This document shows, in pieces, positions 6,304 through 12,493 of a stretch of 12,493 nt of DNA; the first letter of the stretch is position 1, and every line of letters begins with the position of its first letter. The position numbers and the translations under genes were made by a program. The DNA is from Chloroflexota bacterium (GTDB lineage: Bacteria; Chloroflexota; Dehalococcoidia; Dehalococcoidales; RBG-16-60-22), in contig JACPQH010000025.1 in the NCBI GenBank assembly GCA_016190585.1, forward strand, positions 1 to 12,493. The letters are read 5' to 3'. The notes below the pieces were generated by a model. That model was not told where the DNA came from. It ran no database searches and saw only the letters and a list, made by a program, of their open reading frames with translations.

Positions 6304-7126
6304 TCCTTCCTTTCAATCTCGCTTCCAGCGAGGCGTAAAAACTGTTGGGGTTACGCAGGCGCAAGAACCGCACCTTGTGGGGGCTGTGCCGGACGGTGAT
6401 AACGGCGCCGCCCGGCAGGGGGGAATTGATATGCCCGTCAATGCTCAATGTCGCCTGGTGAACGCTGGTTACCCGTAATTCTACCACGGCGCTTTCCGGC
6501 AGCACCAGGGGATGCGGCAGGCTGAGGTGAGGCATCAGGGGCGCCAGGATAAAGTCGCGGGCGTTTGGATACAGGACCGGCCCGCCCGCCGCCAGCGAGT
6601 AGCCGGTACTGCCGGTCGCTGTCGCCACCACCACGCCGTCGGCCCGGTAGGTGGTCAGCGGCTGGCCGTCGATGATTGCGGCGATGTATATCACCCGCGC
6701 GATGCTGCCCCGGGCCGCCACCACGTCGTTGAGGGCGTGATAGGTGAGTTCCTGGCCCTCGAGGGTTACCGTCGCGGCGCGCATGGCCCGCTCGTCCAGC
6801 CAGCCTTCGCCCGCCAGCAGGCGCGAGAGGCCGGCCTCGGCCGCCTCCGAGCTGAGCTCCGTCATGAACCCGAGCTTGCCGAAGTTGATGCCGGTGATGG
6901 GGACAGCTTCGGGGATGGACACCTGGGCCGCCCGCAGGATGGTGCCGTCGCCGCCCACGGTCAGCAGCAGGTCGGTGCCGTCGAGCCTGGCTCTGGCGCG
7001 CTTGATGTCCCAGGCGGAGCAGAGCCAGGCGGCGATCCCCCGTGATTCCAGGTACTCGCGCAGGTTCCCGGCCTTCTCATGGGTGGCGTGTACCAGCGGG
7101 TGGTAAAGGATGCCGATTTTGTTCAT
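6248..7126 (-). CDS. nadK: NAD kinase
   Basis: It phosphorylates NAD to NADP in the cytosol using ATP or polyphosphate. The diagnostic GGDGT motif is at residues 58-62 (TVGGDGTILRAA), followed by NFGKLGFM (81-88), ALNDVV (131-136, with Asp in place of the usual Glu after Asn), and the nucleotide-binding TATGSTGYSLAAGGP (169-183). The 292-residue length is normal with a slightly long, Arg- and Pro-rich tail. I chose the ATG at 7126 because MNKIGILYHP is the typical start and the promoter at 7154-7183 lies just upstream. A longer frame to 7195 would run through that promoter. The tail overlaps the start of the GNAT gene by 56 bases. It is the first gene of a three-gene operon with the GNAT and Nudix genes. 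Confidence 0.93.
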   Translation of the reverse strand: MNKIGILYHPLVHATHEKAGNLREYLESRGIAAWLCSAWDIKRARARLDGTDLLLTVGGDGTILRAAQVSIPEAVPITGINFGKLGFMTELSSEAAEAGLSRLLAGEGWLDERAMRAATVTLEGQELTYHALNDVVAARGSIARVIYIAAIIDGQPLTTYRADGVVVATATGSTGYSLAAGGPVLYPNARDFILAPLMPHLSLPHPLVLPESAVVELRVTSVHQATLSIDGHINSPLPGGAVITVRHSPHKVRFLRLRNPNSFYASLEARLKGRNEGRQSPDPGYRPDTPSG

Positions 7127-7153
7127 GCGGCTTTCATATAGGGGAAACATGCC

Positions 7154-7183
7154 AGTGTAGCAACATGGCTCAGCAGGTGTCAA
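7154..7183 (-). promoter_or_regulatory. Promoter of the nadK operon
   Basis: Minus strand: a perfect -35 TTGACA (7178-7183), an 18-nt spacer and a -10 TACACT (7154-7159). The predicted start is near 7147, about 20 bases before the nadK ATG. It diverges from the nusB promoter 33 bases away. Confidence 0.65.
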
Positions 7184-7215
7184 GCGCGGGCTCATGGCGC
7201 GGTCAGCGGCGTTTG

Positions 7216-7224
7216 TGGTATAAT
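7216..7224 (+). promoter_or_regulatory. Extended -10 promoter of nusB-acpP
   Basis: TGGTATAAT is a perfect -10 hexamer (7219-7224) with the TGn extension. No convincing -35 is seen. The ATG of nusB starts 15 bases after the -10, so the transcript would have a leader of fewer than about 10 bases and no SD. Confidence 0.65.
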
Positions 7225-7239
7225 CGCCTCAATAAATTT

Positions 7240-7656
7240 ATGCGGCAAAGGCGGAAAGCGAGGGCGGTTGCCCTCCAGGTTTTGTACGAGATCGACCTGG
7301 CGGGACACGCCCCCGACAAAGTGCTGGAGCGGGAACTGGCGGAAGCCGGGCTCTCCGAGGAAAACAATACCTTCGTCATAAAGCTGGTCCAGGGAGTTAA
7401 CGAGAACCGGGAGGCGATCGACAGCCGGATAAGGCAGTTCGCCTCGGCCTGGCCTATCGAGCAGTTGCCGATAGTCGATCGCAACATCCTGAGGCTTGCA
7501 ATCTTCGAGGTTTTATTCGATAATGAGGTGTCACACAAGGTAGCTATCAATGAAGCTGTCGAGCTTGCTAAAAACTTTGGCAGCGACAATTCAGCGAAGT
7601 TTGTTAATGGGGTGCTGGGCTCTGTCAGCACCTTCGCCACGAATAAGGGGGGTTAA
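7240..7656 (+). CDS. nusB: Transcription antitermination factor NusB
   Basis: NusB binds boxA RNA together with NusE (S10) in antitermination of rRNA transcription. The 138-residue all-helical protein shows family landmarks: [17 protein letters not shown] at the N-terminus, [15 protein letters not shown], then [36 protein letters not shown] across residues about 82-118 (given here as a family pattern, with the NEAVELAK core), and [10 protein letters not shown] at the end. I chose the ATG at 7240 because the residues upstream are not NusB-like and lie before the promoter. No SD is present, which fits a near-leaderless transcript. acpP follows after 2 bases, so the two are co-transcribed. Confidence 0.93.
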   Translation: MRQRRKARAVALQVLYEIDLAGHAPDKVLERELAEAGLSEENNTFVIKLVQGVNENREAIDSRIRQFASAWPIEQLPIVDRNILRLAIFEVLFDNEVSHKVAINEAVELAKNFGSDNSAKFVNGVLGSVSTFATNKGG

Positions 7657-7658
7657 AA

Positions 7659-7916
7659 ATGGCGATCTTTGACCAGATAAAAGCGATCGTTGTGGAGCAA
7701 CTGGGCGTCGAAGAAAAAGAGGTTGTCCCCACAGCGAGTTTTGTTGAGGATCTGGGGGCGGATTCCCTGGACCTTGTCGAGCTGATCATGTCCCTCGAGG
7801 AGAAATTCAGCAGCCCCGAGCACAAGATAGAGATCCCGGACGAAGCCGCCGAGAAGATCATCACCATCCAGGACGCGGTTGATTACCTGAAGGACCAGGG
7901 CGTCGAAGACAAGTAG
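7659..7916 (+). CDS. acpP: Acyl carrier protein
   Basis: This is the carrier that holds growing acyl chains on a 4'-phosphopantetheine arm during fatty acid synthesis. The attachment site is the classic DSL motif in [11 protein letters not shown], with Ser36 as the modified residue. The 85-residue, acidic sequence is the usual length. The N-terminus ([17 protein letters not shown]) and helix after the DSL ([18 protein letters not shown], broken by a short SSPEH insertion) are normal. The ATG lies 2 bases after the nusB stop, with a G-rich SD that overlaps that stop. In many bacteria acpP is followed by fabF or rnc; here it is instead followed by a convergent membrane-protein gene. Confidence 0.96.
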   Translation: MAIFDQIKAIVVEQLGVEEKEVVPTASFVEDLGADSLDLVELIMSLEEKFSSPEHKIEIPDEAAEKIITIQDAVDYLKDQGVEDK

Positions 7917-7931
7917 CCTGCCGGCCGCCCC

Positions 7932-8573
7932 CTAGCGCCAGAAAATAACCTTGGCGAAGTGCCGCCGGGCCAGTGTCGCCAGGTAGAAGGCGGTCAGGCC
8001 GCCCAGCGAATACAGCATCATCCTCACCGGCGACAGCGCGGCGCTGCCCCCGAGAAGTCCGAGGGAGATGTAAGCCGCGTCCCAGACAAGGCTGGAGAGC
8101 AGCACCCCCAGCAGCAGCGTCCCCGGCCGCCGCTTGACCCCGAGCGTTATCGTCAGCGGAATGCGCATCCAGGCCAGGCGCCCGATAGCGACCGAGAGCG
8201 GGTTAACGTAGTTCAGCCCCCGGATAAGCTTGAAGGGGTGCTTCCCGTCAAGCGGTTCCTGGCTGACCCGCCGGCCGATGAGCCGGTCATAGAGCCTCAT
8301 CACCGGGCTGGAGCCGAGCCGGCTGACATAATAGAGGCTCAGGGAGCCTACCTGGCGCCCGGCCTCCGCGGAACACCACAGCAGCAGTAGGTAGGCAACC
8401 GGCAGCGCGCCGGTGCTCACGTGAAAGCCGCTCAGTATCCACAGCGTCTCCAGCAGGTAGGGGACGGACAGGCCGTACTCGCCGATGGCGGCGATCAGGA
8501 AAAGAAGAATTACCAGCGCCAGGCTCATGGTGCCGGTAAAGCTCAGAACATATTGCGCGATTTCACCTAACAA
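7932..8573 (-). CDS. DedA-like (SNARE-associated) membrane protein
   Basis: This is a 213-residue integral membrane protein with hydrophobic segments around residues 16-31, 36-66, 152-176 and 186-203. Two features recall the DedA family, whose members include lipid-carrier transporters. One is a small-residue re-entrant region, AEAGRQVGSLSLYYVSRLG (69-87). The other is the later GRLAWMRIPLTITLGV (131-146), where DedA proteins have a GRF..P..R...AG motif. The match is partial, so this is tentative; the acidic residue near the first re-entrant loop could be Glu32. The TTG start lies 3 bases after the stop of the glycosyltransferase-deacetylase gene, with only a weak SD (GGA). An ATG at 8528 is an alternative. 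The pairing suggests a role in moving a lipid-linked sugar substrate, which is inference. Confidence 0.55.
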   Translation of the reverse strand: MLGEIAQYVLSFTGTMSLALVILLFLIAAIGEYGLSVPYLLETLWILSGFHVSTGALPVAYLLLLWCSAEAGRQVGSLSLYYVSRLGSSPVMRLYDRLIGRRVSQEPLDGKHPFKLIRGLNYVNPLSVAIGRLAWMRIPLTITLGVKRRPGTLLLGVLLSSLVWDAAYISLGLLGGSAALSPVRMMLYSLGGLTAFYLATLARRHFAKVIFWR

Positions 8574-8576
8574 CGG

Positions 8577-10070
8577 CTATTCCATGTAGGCCGGAACGTT
8601 GAGCAGCTCCGGGACGGTTACGAACCTGAAACCCTCAGCCTGGAGGGTATCGATAATTATCGACACCGCCTTGACGGTCGTGCTCCGGTCGGCTTCTTTG
8701 GTACCATGGTCGGTGCCGTAACCGTCATGAAGCAGGATGATCTTCCCCGGGGTAACCTTGTTGATAATCCGCCGGGCGAGCAGTTCCGGCGAGCTAACGC
8801 GCTGGTCGTTGGTGGAAACGCTCCAGGTCACCTCGACAAGGCCCTTCTTTTTTAGTTCTCGCAGCTCCCACGGCGACTTTTTCCCGTGAGGCGGCCGGTA
8901 GAGATGCGGCCAGACGTTAATTACATCATATATCGCCTGCTGGGCCAGGAGCAAGTCCTTGTAGCCGGAAGCGGTTAGGGCGTGGTTAGCCATGTGGCTG
9001 TAAGAGTGATTGCCGACCACGCTGCCTTCGGCGATGATGCGCCTGGCGGTTTCCGGGTAATGCTCGACATTTTTGCCCACCACGAAGAAGGTGGCCTTCA
9101 CATTGCGCGCCGCGAGGATATCGAGTATCTGGGAGGTATAGGGCTCGTTCGGGCCGTCGTCAAAGGTCAGCGCGATGGCCTTGTCAAGTGGCTTGCCTTC
9201 ATAAAACACCTTGCCGAAGACCGGCGACTGCGGAATGAAATAGCCGTAAACGATGAAGACCGCGAACAGGACGAACAGGGGAACGAACCGGGTTATCTTG
9301 CGCCGGGGCGCGGTCTTGGCCGCCGGGACGAAGGCGCCGGCAAACGCCTCTTTCATGGTGAACCAGGACCAGCGGCGCAGGTGGCGCGCGAAATCAAGCA
9401 GTATCAGGCCGAACGGCTTGCGCACGCTCCGCGCCGAGGTGACAACGCGGATGTCGTGGTCATAGATAATCGAGCCGAACCGGCTCAGCCGTCTGGCGAT
9501 ACCGTACTGGTCCGCGGAATAGGCCAGGCCGCGGTAGCCATCGCCCGCCAGGAAAGCCTGGCGGCGGAAAGCGAAGGTGGCCCCGGAGATGACCAGGGGC
9601 CGGCCCAGGATGATCACCGCCAGGAAATTGGCAAGGTACCTCAGGAAGTATTCGAGGTGGGCCCAGAAGGGCGGATCGCGGTAGACGAACCTGCCGGCGA
9701 CCGCCGCGGCTTTGGGGTGGGCGGCGAACTGGCGCGCGATCTTTTTCAGCCAGTGCCGCGGGTAGACGGTATCGGCATCCGCCTGGATAATGACCTCGCC
9801 CCCGGCGGCTTCCGCCCCGGCCTGCCGGGCGTAGAAAACGCTTTGTTCTGCGGTGCAGCTTACGACCTTGGCGCCGGCTTTACGGGCGATTTCCCGCGTA
9901 CGGTCGGTGCTGCCGTTGTCGGCGACGATTATCTCGAACTGGCCGCCGTAATCCTGTTCGCGCAGCGATCTGAGACAGTCCGGCAGCAGTCTTTCCTCGT
10001 TTAAGGCCGGTATGACGATGCTTATCAAGCCCGCGCGGGCTTTCTCTCCGGTATTGTCGGGACCTGACAA
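8577..10070 (-). CDS. GT2 glycosyltransferase fused to a NodB-type polysaccharide deacetylase
   Basis: This is a two-domain envelope enzyme of 497 residues. The N-terminal GT2 domain has PALNEE (21-26), DNGSTD (51-56) and the metal-binding DAD in QADADT (96-101). A hydrophobic segment (262-279) follows, probably a membrane anchor that places the second domain outside. The C-terminal NodB domain has TFDDGP (302-307), the metal triad Asp305, His355 and His359 (NHSYSH), RPPHG (392-396) and LLHDG (446-450). All of the catalytic positions I can check are present. Together they suggest transfer of an N-acetylated sugar and deacetylation of the product. I chose the TTG at 10070 (AGGAG five bases upstream) because the longer frame to 10169 crosses the promoter at 10101-10130. 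It forms an operon with the DedA-like gene. Confidence 0.88.
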   Translation of the reverse strand: MSGPDNTGEKARAGLISIVIPALNEERLLPDCLRSLREQDYGGQFEIIVADNGSTDRTREIARKAGAKVVSCTAEQSVFYARQAGAEAAGGEVIIQADADTVYPRHWLKKIARQFAAHPKAAAVAGRFVYRDPPFWAHLEYFLRYLANFLAVIILGRPLVISGATFAFRRQAFLAGDGYRGLAYSADQYGIARRLSRFGSIIYDHDIRVVTSARSVRKPFGLILLDFARHLRRWSWFTMKEAFAGAFVPAAKTAPRRKITRFVPLFVLFAVFIVYGYFIPQSPVFGKVFYEGKPLDKAIALTFDDGPNEPYTSQILDILAARNVKATFFVVGKNVEHYPETARRIIAEGSVVGNHSYSHMANHALTASGYKDLLLAQQAIYDVINVWPHLYRPPHGKKSPWELRELKKKGLVEVTWSVSTNDQRVSSPELLARRIINKVTPGKIILLHDGYGTDHGTKEADRSTTVKAVSIIIDTLQAEGFRFVTVPELLNVPAYME

Positions 10071-10100
10071 CTTCACTCCTGTACCAGGCGGTCTACCGAC

Positions 10101-10130
10101 ATCATATGCTAAAAGAACGGCCGGTAGCAA
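10101..10130 (-). promoter_or_regulatory. Promoter of the glycosyltransferase-deacetylase gene
   Basis: Minus strand: -35 TTGCTA (10125-10130), an 18-nt spacer and -10 TATGAT (10101-10106). The predicted start is near 10094, leaving a leader of about 24 bases before the TTG at 10070 and supporting that start. Confidence 0.55.
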
Positions 10131-10181
10131 GCCCGGTATGCGGGCGTCGCCGGCGGCCGCCTGATGCAACCGCGCCTGTTC

Positions 10182-10190
10182 TGCTATAAT
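10182..10190 (+). promoter_or_regulatory. Extended -10 promoter of the methyltransferase-ATPase operon
   Basis: TGCTATAAT gives a perfect -10 (10185-10190) with the TGn extension; no good -35 is seen. The ATG of the methyltransferase begins 21 bases after it. It diverges from the glycosyltransferase promoter at 10101-10130. Confidence 0.6.
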
Positions 10191-10211
10191 CTAATCTGGA
10201 CGTTTCGTGAT

Positions 10212-10841
10212 ATGAAGACCGAAAAGGGCGCCAGCCCGGCAGGCAAGGTCTATGACCGCATCGCGCCGGTTTACGATTTGATAGAAGGCTTGCCCGAGTG
10301 GCTCGCGTTCCGGCGCTGGCGGGCCCTGCTATGGAGCAAAGTGACCGGGCCGGCGGTGCTGGAGGTCGGCGTGGGCACGGGCAAGAACTTTCCCTACTAC
10401 CCGCCCGGCGTCCGGGTCACGGGGGTGGACATCAGCCCGAAGATGCTGGCCAGGGCGCGCGCCCGGGCGCGGAGACTGGGCATAGAGGTCGACCTGAAGC
10501 AGATGGACATCCAGCGTCTCGAGTTTCCGGACGACCGGTTTGACACCGTAGTGTCTACTTTCGTATTTTGCTCGGTGCCGGACCCGGTCCAGGGACTGCG
10601 GGAGGTCTATCGGGTGACGCGGCCCGGGGGGCAGGTGCTGCTCCTGGAGCACGTGCTCAGCTCGTGGAAAGCCCTCGCCTGGCTGATGAACCTGGTCAAC
10701 CCGCTGGTGCGCCGGCTGATGGGCCCCAATATCAACCGCCGCACCGTCGGTCTGGTGCGCGCCAGCGGTCTCAGGATCGAGCGGGTCAGCGATTTATCCG
10801 ATATATTCAAACTGATAGAAGCGAGAAAACCGGAAAGATGA
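10212..10841 (+). CDS. Class I SAM-dependent methyltransferase (UbiE/PmtA-like)
   Basis: This is a Rossmann-fold methyltransferase using S-adenosylmethionine. Motif I is VLEVGVGTGKN (49-59), the acidic post-I residue is Asp73 in GVDIS, a further acidic motif is KQMDIQRLEF (96-105), and motif II is FDTVVSTFVFCSV (110-122). LREVYRVTRPGGQVLLLEH (129-147) completes the fold. The N-terminus KVYDRIAPVYDLIEG is typical of UbiE/PmtA-type enzymes that methylate quinones or phospholipids. A hydrophobic, basic stretch (152-169) could contact the membrane. The substrate is unknown. I chose the ATG at 10212, downstream of the promoter; the upstream frame is not family-like. It overlaps the next gene as ATGA, so they are probably translationally coupled. 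Confidence 0.85.
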   Translation: MKTEKGASPAGKVYDRIAPVYDLIEGLPEWLAFRRWRALLWSKVTGPAVLEVGVGTGKNFPYYPPGVRVTGVDISPKMLARARARARRLGIEVDLKQMDIQRLEFPDDRFDTVVSTFVFCSVPDPVQGLREVYRVTRPGGQVLLLEHVLSSWKALAWLMNLVNPLVRRLMGPNINRRTVGLVRASGLRIERVSDLSDIFKLIEARKPER

Positions 10842-11746
10842 AGCCAGTACCCGTAATCAGCATGTTCGCCGGGAAGGGCGGTGTCGGCAAGACATCCTGC
10901 GCCGCCGCCACGGCCCTCCATCACGTCGCCCGCGGTAAGAAAACCCTCGCCATATCGACCGACGCCGCCCCCTCCCTCTCCCACATCTTCGAGCTGACCG
11001 GCGGCGCCGCCGCCCTGCCGGAGTCGCTCTCCATACGGGAGCTGGGCGAGCCCGAGATAAAAGAGATGTGGGACGGGAAGTTCGGCCGGGAGGTCTACGA
11101 GGTCTTCAGTTCGTTCGTGAGCGTGCGGTACGAGGACTTCGTGGAGTTCATGACTTCCCTGCTCCCCGGCCTGGGCGAGGAGTTCATGGTGGACTACATC
11201 CGGGAGCTCAGCCGGAAGGGCGCCTACGAGAGCATCATCTGGGACACGGCCCCCCTGGGGCAGACCCTGGCTTTACTCCGGACGCCCGCCATGCTCGCCC
11301 GGCACCTGAAGCTGGCCCCCCGCATCTACTCCCGGCTGAAGGTGGGGCGGCAGAGCCGCGAGCCCGTCCTGGACATCCTCCGGCGCTGGGAGGCCCTCTC
11401 GGAAGAGGACATGGCTTTTCTCCGCAGCCGGGTCGAATTTAACCTGGTGAGCATCCCCGAAGCCCTGTCCGTCGAGCAGCTTGACGGCGTCTTCCGCGAG
11501 CTCGACCAGTGCGGTTTCCGGGTGAAGCGGCTGATCGTCAACAACGTTATCAGCGAGCCGGACTCGCCCTTCCTGGCGATGCGCGCCCGGCAGCAAAGGC
11601 CTTACCTGGATGCCATGCGCCTGAAGTACGCCGCGCTGGAGATCGTGGAGCTGCCCATGTTCCCCTGGGAGCTTAAGGGTCTGGAGCGGCTGCGGGAAGC
11701 GGAGAAGATACTGTTCGGCGGGGACGGCAAGCCCGCCCCGGTTTAG
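10838..11746 (+). CDS. ArsA/GET3-family ATPase
   Basis: This is a P-loop ATPase of the deviant Walker A class. The motif KGGVGKTS is at residues 13-20 (signature Lys at 13). Switch I is STDAAPSLSHIF (40-51), where ArsA proteins usually have DPAHSLSD. Switch II is DTAPLGQTLALLRTP (136-150), matching the ArsA/GET3 DTAP.G.TL pattern. NNVIS (235-239) is the adenine-binding segment. The length of 302 residues corresponds to a single ATPase half, as in bacterial dimeric ArsA-like proteins. None of the metal-binding Cys pattern of arsenite-pump ArsA is apparent (only Cys21 and Cys225), and no arsenic genes are nearby. A role in arsenite efflux is therefore doubtful; protein targeting or a redox role is equally possible. 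It overlaps the methyltransferase by 4 bases. Confidence 0.85.
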   Translation: MKPVPVISMFAGKGGVGKTSCAAATALHHVARGKKTLAISTDAAPSLSHIFELTGGAAALPESLSIRELGEPEIKEMWDGKFGREVYEVFSSFVSVRYEDFVEFMTSLLPGLGEEFMVDYIRELSRKGAYESIIWDTAPLGQTLALLRTPAMLARHLKLAPRIYSRLKVGRQSREPVLDILRRWEALSEEDMAFLRSRVEFNLVSIPEALSVEQLDGVFRELDQCGFRVKRLIVNNVISEPDSPFLAMRARQQRPYLDAMRLKYAALEIVELPMFPWELKGLERLREAEKILFGGDGKPAPV

Positions 11747-11808
11747 CGGCGCGGCCGTGCTTGTTATCTGCGGGTGCGGTCAGCTTGCCCCAAGCGTCGC
11801 CACCAGGA

Positions 11809-11835
11809 TTGACAACCTCTTAAACGTGGTATTAT
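11809..11835 (+). promoter_or_regulatory. Promoter of the small membrane-protein gene
   Basis: A perfect -35 TTGACA (11809-11814) precedes TGGTATTAT, an extended -10 whose hexamer is 11830-11835. The 15-nt spacer is short; TTATTA (11832-11837) at 17 nt is a poorer alternative -10. Confidence 0.55.
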
Positions 11836-11866
11836 TAACCAGAGGATTCTAGCCCTGGAGGCTCCG

Positions 11867-12277
11867 GTGGCTTCTCTCCGCAGCATAATAAGGTTGTTCA
11901 GGGCCGCTTTTTTCACCTTCGCCGCTCTGGTTGTCGGGCTGTTCGGCCTGAGCCTGCTCTTTGCCGACCTGGGACCGGGGGAGTCTTTTACCGGCCGGAT
12001 AGTCATGCTGGTGATAACGCTGTTACTGTCCGGCCTGGTTATCGGCTTCTTTAACCCGGGGGCGTGGTTCCTGGCGGGGCTGACGGCCTGGGGCAGCGTG
12101 CTCATCGGCGCCGCCGGCATCGTCGCGGGCGATAACCGCGTGGAATCATTCGGCATGCTGCTGCTGCCCCTGGGCCTGGCGCTGGTTAGCGGCTACGCCG
12201 GCGCGCTGCTGAGCAAAAGCCAGGCGTTCCGCAAGCTGCCCCGGTTGTTCCGGAGAGACAGGCGAAGCTCATCATGA
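11867..12277 (+). CDS. Small four-segment membrane protein, function unknown
   Basis: I do not recognise this 136-residue protein. It has about four hydrophobic segments, near residues 13-33, 43-63, 66-86 and 95-114, and a short basic C-terminal tail (FRKLPRLFRRDRRSS). Basic residues also lie at the N-terminus (SLRSIIRLFR), so both ends are predicted to be cytoplasmic. I chose the GTG at 11867, which has GGAGG five bases upstream; it lies about 30 bases downstream of its own promoter. It stands alone between the ATPase gene and an IS3-type element. It has no conserved motif that I can identify and could be a generic envelope or stress membrane protein. Confidence 0.75.
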   Translation: MASLRSIIRLFRAAFFTFAALVVGLFGLSLLFADLGPGESFTGRIVMLVITLLLSGLVIGFFNPGAWFLAGLTAWGSVLIGAAGIVAGDNRVESFGMLLLPLGLALVSGYAGALLSKSQAFRKLPRLFRRDRRSSS

Positions 12278-12375
12278 CGTGCCCGGTGTAGGGAGCCGGC
12301 TTCGCCCCCTCGCTTCATAGCTCCCCTCTCTATCCATCCATAGCTTTGTGCGGCACCGTATTTCAGGATGGAGAG

Positions 12376-12400
12376 TGTAGTGGTCAAGTAAAAACGGACG
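12376..12400 (-). repeat. Candidate terminal inverted repeat of the IS3 element
   Basis: The element's likely right end begins TGTAGTGGTC at 12376 and stops just before the transposase stop codon at 12402. The partner repeat lies beyond the window, so its extent is a guess. Confidence 0.5.
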
Positions 12401-12401
12401 G

Positions 12402-12493
12402 TCAAACTAGAGTCTTCTCCAGTTTTTCATAGTCGTTCGGGCAAAGGTAGCCCAGGTGAGAGTGCAGCCGTTCACTGTTGTAGAACATCTCGA
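12402..12493 (-). CDS. IS3-family transposase, C-terminal fragment
   Basis: The last 29 residues of a DDE integrase-type transposase are readable: EMFYNSERLHSHLGYLCPND followed by YEKLEKTLV and a TGA stop (12402-12404). The YNSERLHSHLGYLCPNDYE pattern is the hallmark C-terminus of IS3-family OrfB (rve) proteins, following the catalytic Glu, which lies outside the window. The start and the OrfA part are not in the window, so whether the element is intact is unknown. Only about 100 bases separate it from the small membrane-protein gene, and it does not interrupt it. Confidence 0.85.
   Translation of the reverse strand, partial: EMFYNSERLHSHLGYLCPNDYEKLEKTLV

Larger units (their letters stand above)
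12376..12493 (-). mobile_element. 3' end of an IS3-family insertion sequence (cut by the window edge)
   Basis: The sequence from 12376 contains a terminal inverted-repeat-like end, TGTAGTGGTCAAGTAAAAAC, reading inward on the plus strand, and then the C-terminus of a transposase on the minus strand. Its TG start (CA on the other strand) fits the TG...CA tips of IS3-family ends. The other end and any target duplication are outside the window. Confidence 0.75.

Noticed and set aside
7917..7931. Space between convergent acpP and the DedA-like gene, checked for a bidirectional terminator
   Set aside because: Only 15 bases, with no stem followed by T or preceded by A runs.
8982..10004. 340-residue open frame on the plus strand opposite the glycosyltransferase-deacetylase gene
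   Set aside because: The minus-strand gene has both complete catalytic motif sets; the plus frame is a charged, motif-free shadow.
10838..11746. Arsenic resistance operon
   Set aside because: The ATPase is ArsA-like, but there is no arsB, arsC, arsR or arsD nearby and no metal-binding Cys pattern. The methyltransferase looks like UbiE/PmtA rather than ArsM.
11750..11766. GC-rich inverted repeat after the ArsA-like gene, considered as a terminator
   Set aside because: GCGCGG/CCGTGC has no loop space, contains a mismatch and is followed by no proper T tract.
1..12493. CRISPR arrays, phage genes or toxin-antitoxin pairs
   Set aside because: No regularly spaced repeats, phage structural genes or small toxin-antitoxin pairs were seen; the only mobile DNA is the IS3 end at the right edge.

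Overview
This is GC-rich (roughly 60%+) bacterial DNA. It carries short operons on both strands, recognisable sigma70-type promoters, and many TTG or GTG start codons backed by Shine-Dalgarno (SD) sites. The gene set is a tungstate importer, folate/pterin enzymes, NAD kinase, NusB and acyl carrier protein, a sugar transferase/deacetylase, and an ArsA-like ATPase. It suggests an anaerobe that uses a tungsten or molybdenum enzyme. The look of NadK, NusB and AcpP reminds me of Dehalococcoidia (Chloroflexota), but that placement is a low-confidence impression without a database search.

Layout. Positions 1-36 hold the 5' half of a CAU-anticodon tRNA on the minus strand, with its own promoter just after tupC. 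Positions 79-2823 (minus) are a tupA-tupB-tupC tungstate ABC importer operon. Its leader (2859-3044) has a TTGCGG/TATAAT promoter, a folded RNA that looks like a molybdenum/tungsten-cofactor (Moco/Tuco) riboswitch, and a perfect intrinsic terminator before tupA. Together these imply cofactor-controlled attenuation of tungstate uptake.

Positions 3204-5307 (plus) hold folP, a FolK-PTPS fusion gene and a HIT-family gene. The PTPS half carries a CEALHGH motif. This suggests it makes 6-hydroxymethyl-dihydropterin, the FolK substrate, in place of the FolB aldolase.

Positions 5304-7126 (minus) are an overlapping operon of NAD kinase, a short N-acetylglutamate-synthase-like GNAT protein and a Nudix ADP-ribose pyrophosphatase. 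It converges on the HIT gene. It diverges from nusB-acpP (7240-7916, plus) through a two-promoter intergenic region.

Positions 7932-10070 (minus) hold a GT2 glycosyltransferase-polysaccharide deacetylase fusion followed by a DedA-like membrane protein. Diverging from it, 10212-11746 (plus) holds a class I methyltransferase overlapping (ATGA) an ArsA/GET3-like ATPase. A small orphan membrane protein with its own promoter follows (11867-12277). From 12376 to the edge is the 3' end of an IS3-family insertion sequence.

The strongest items for a second look are the tup leader RNA and the FolK-PTPS fusion.
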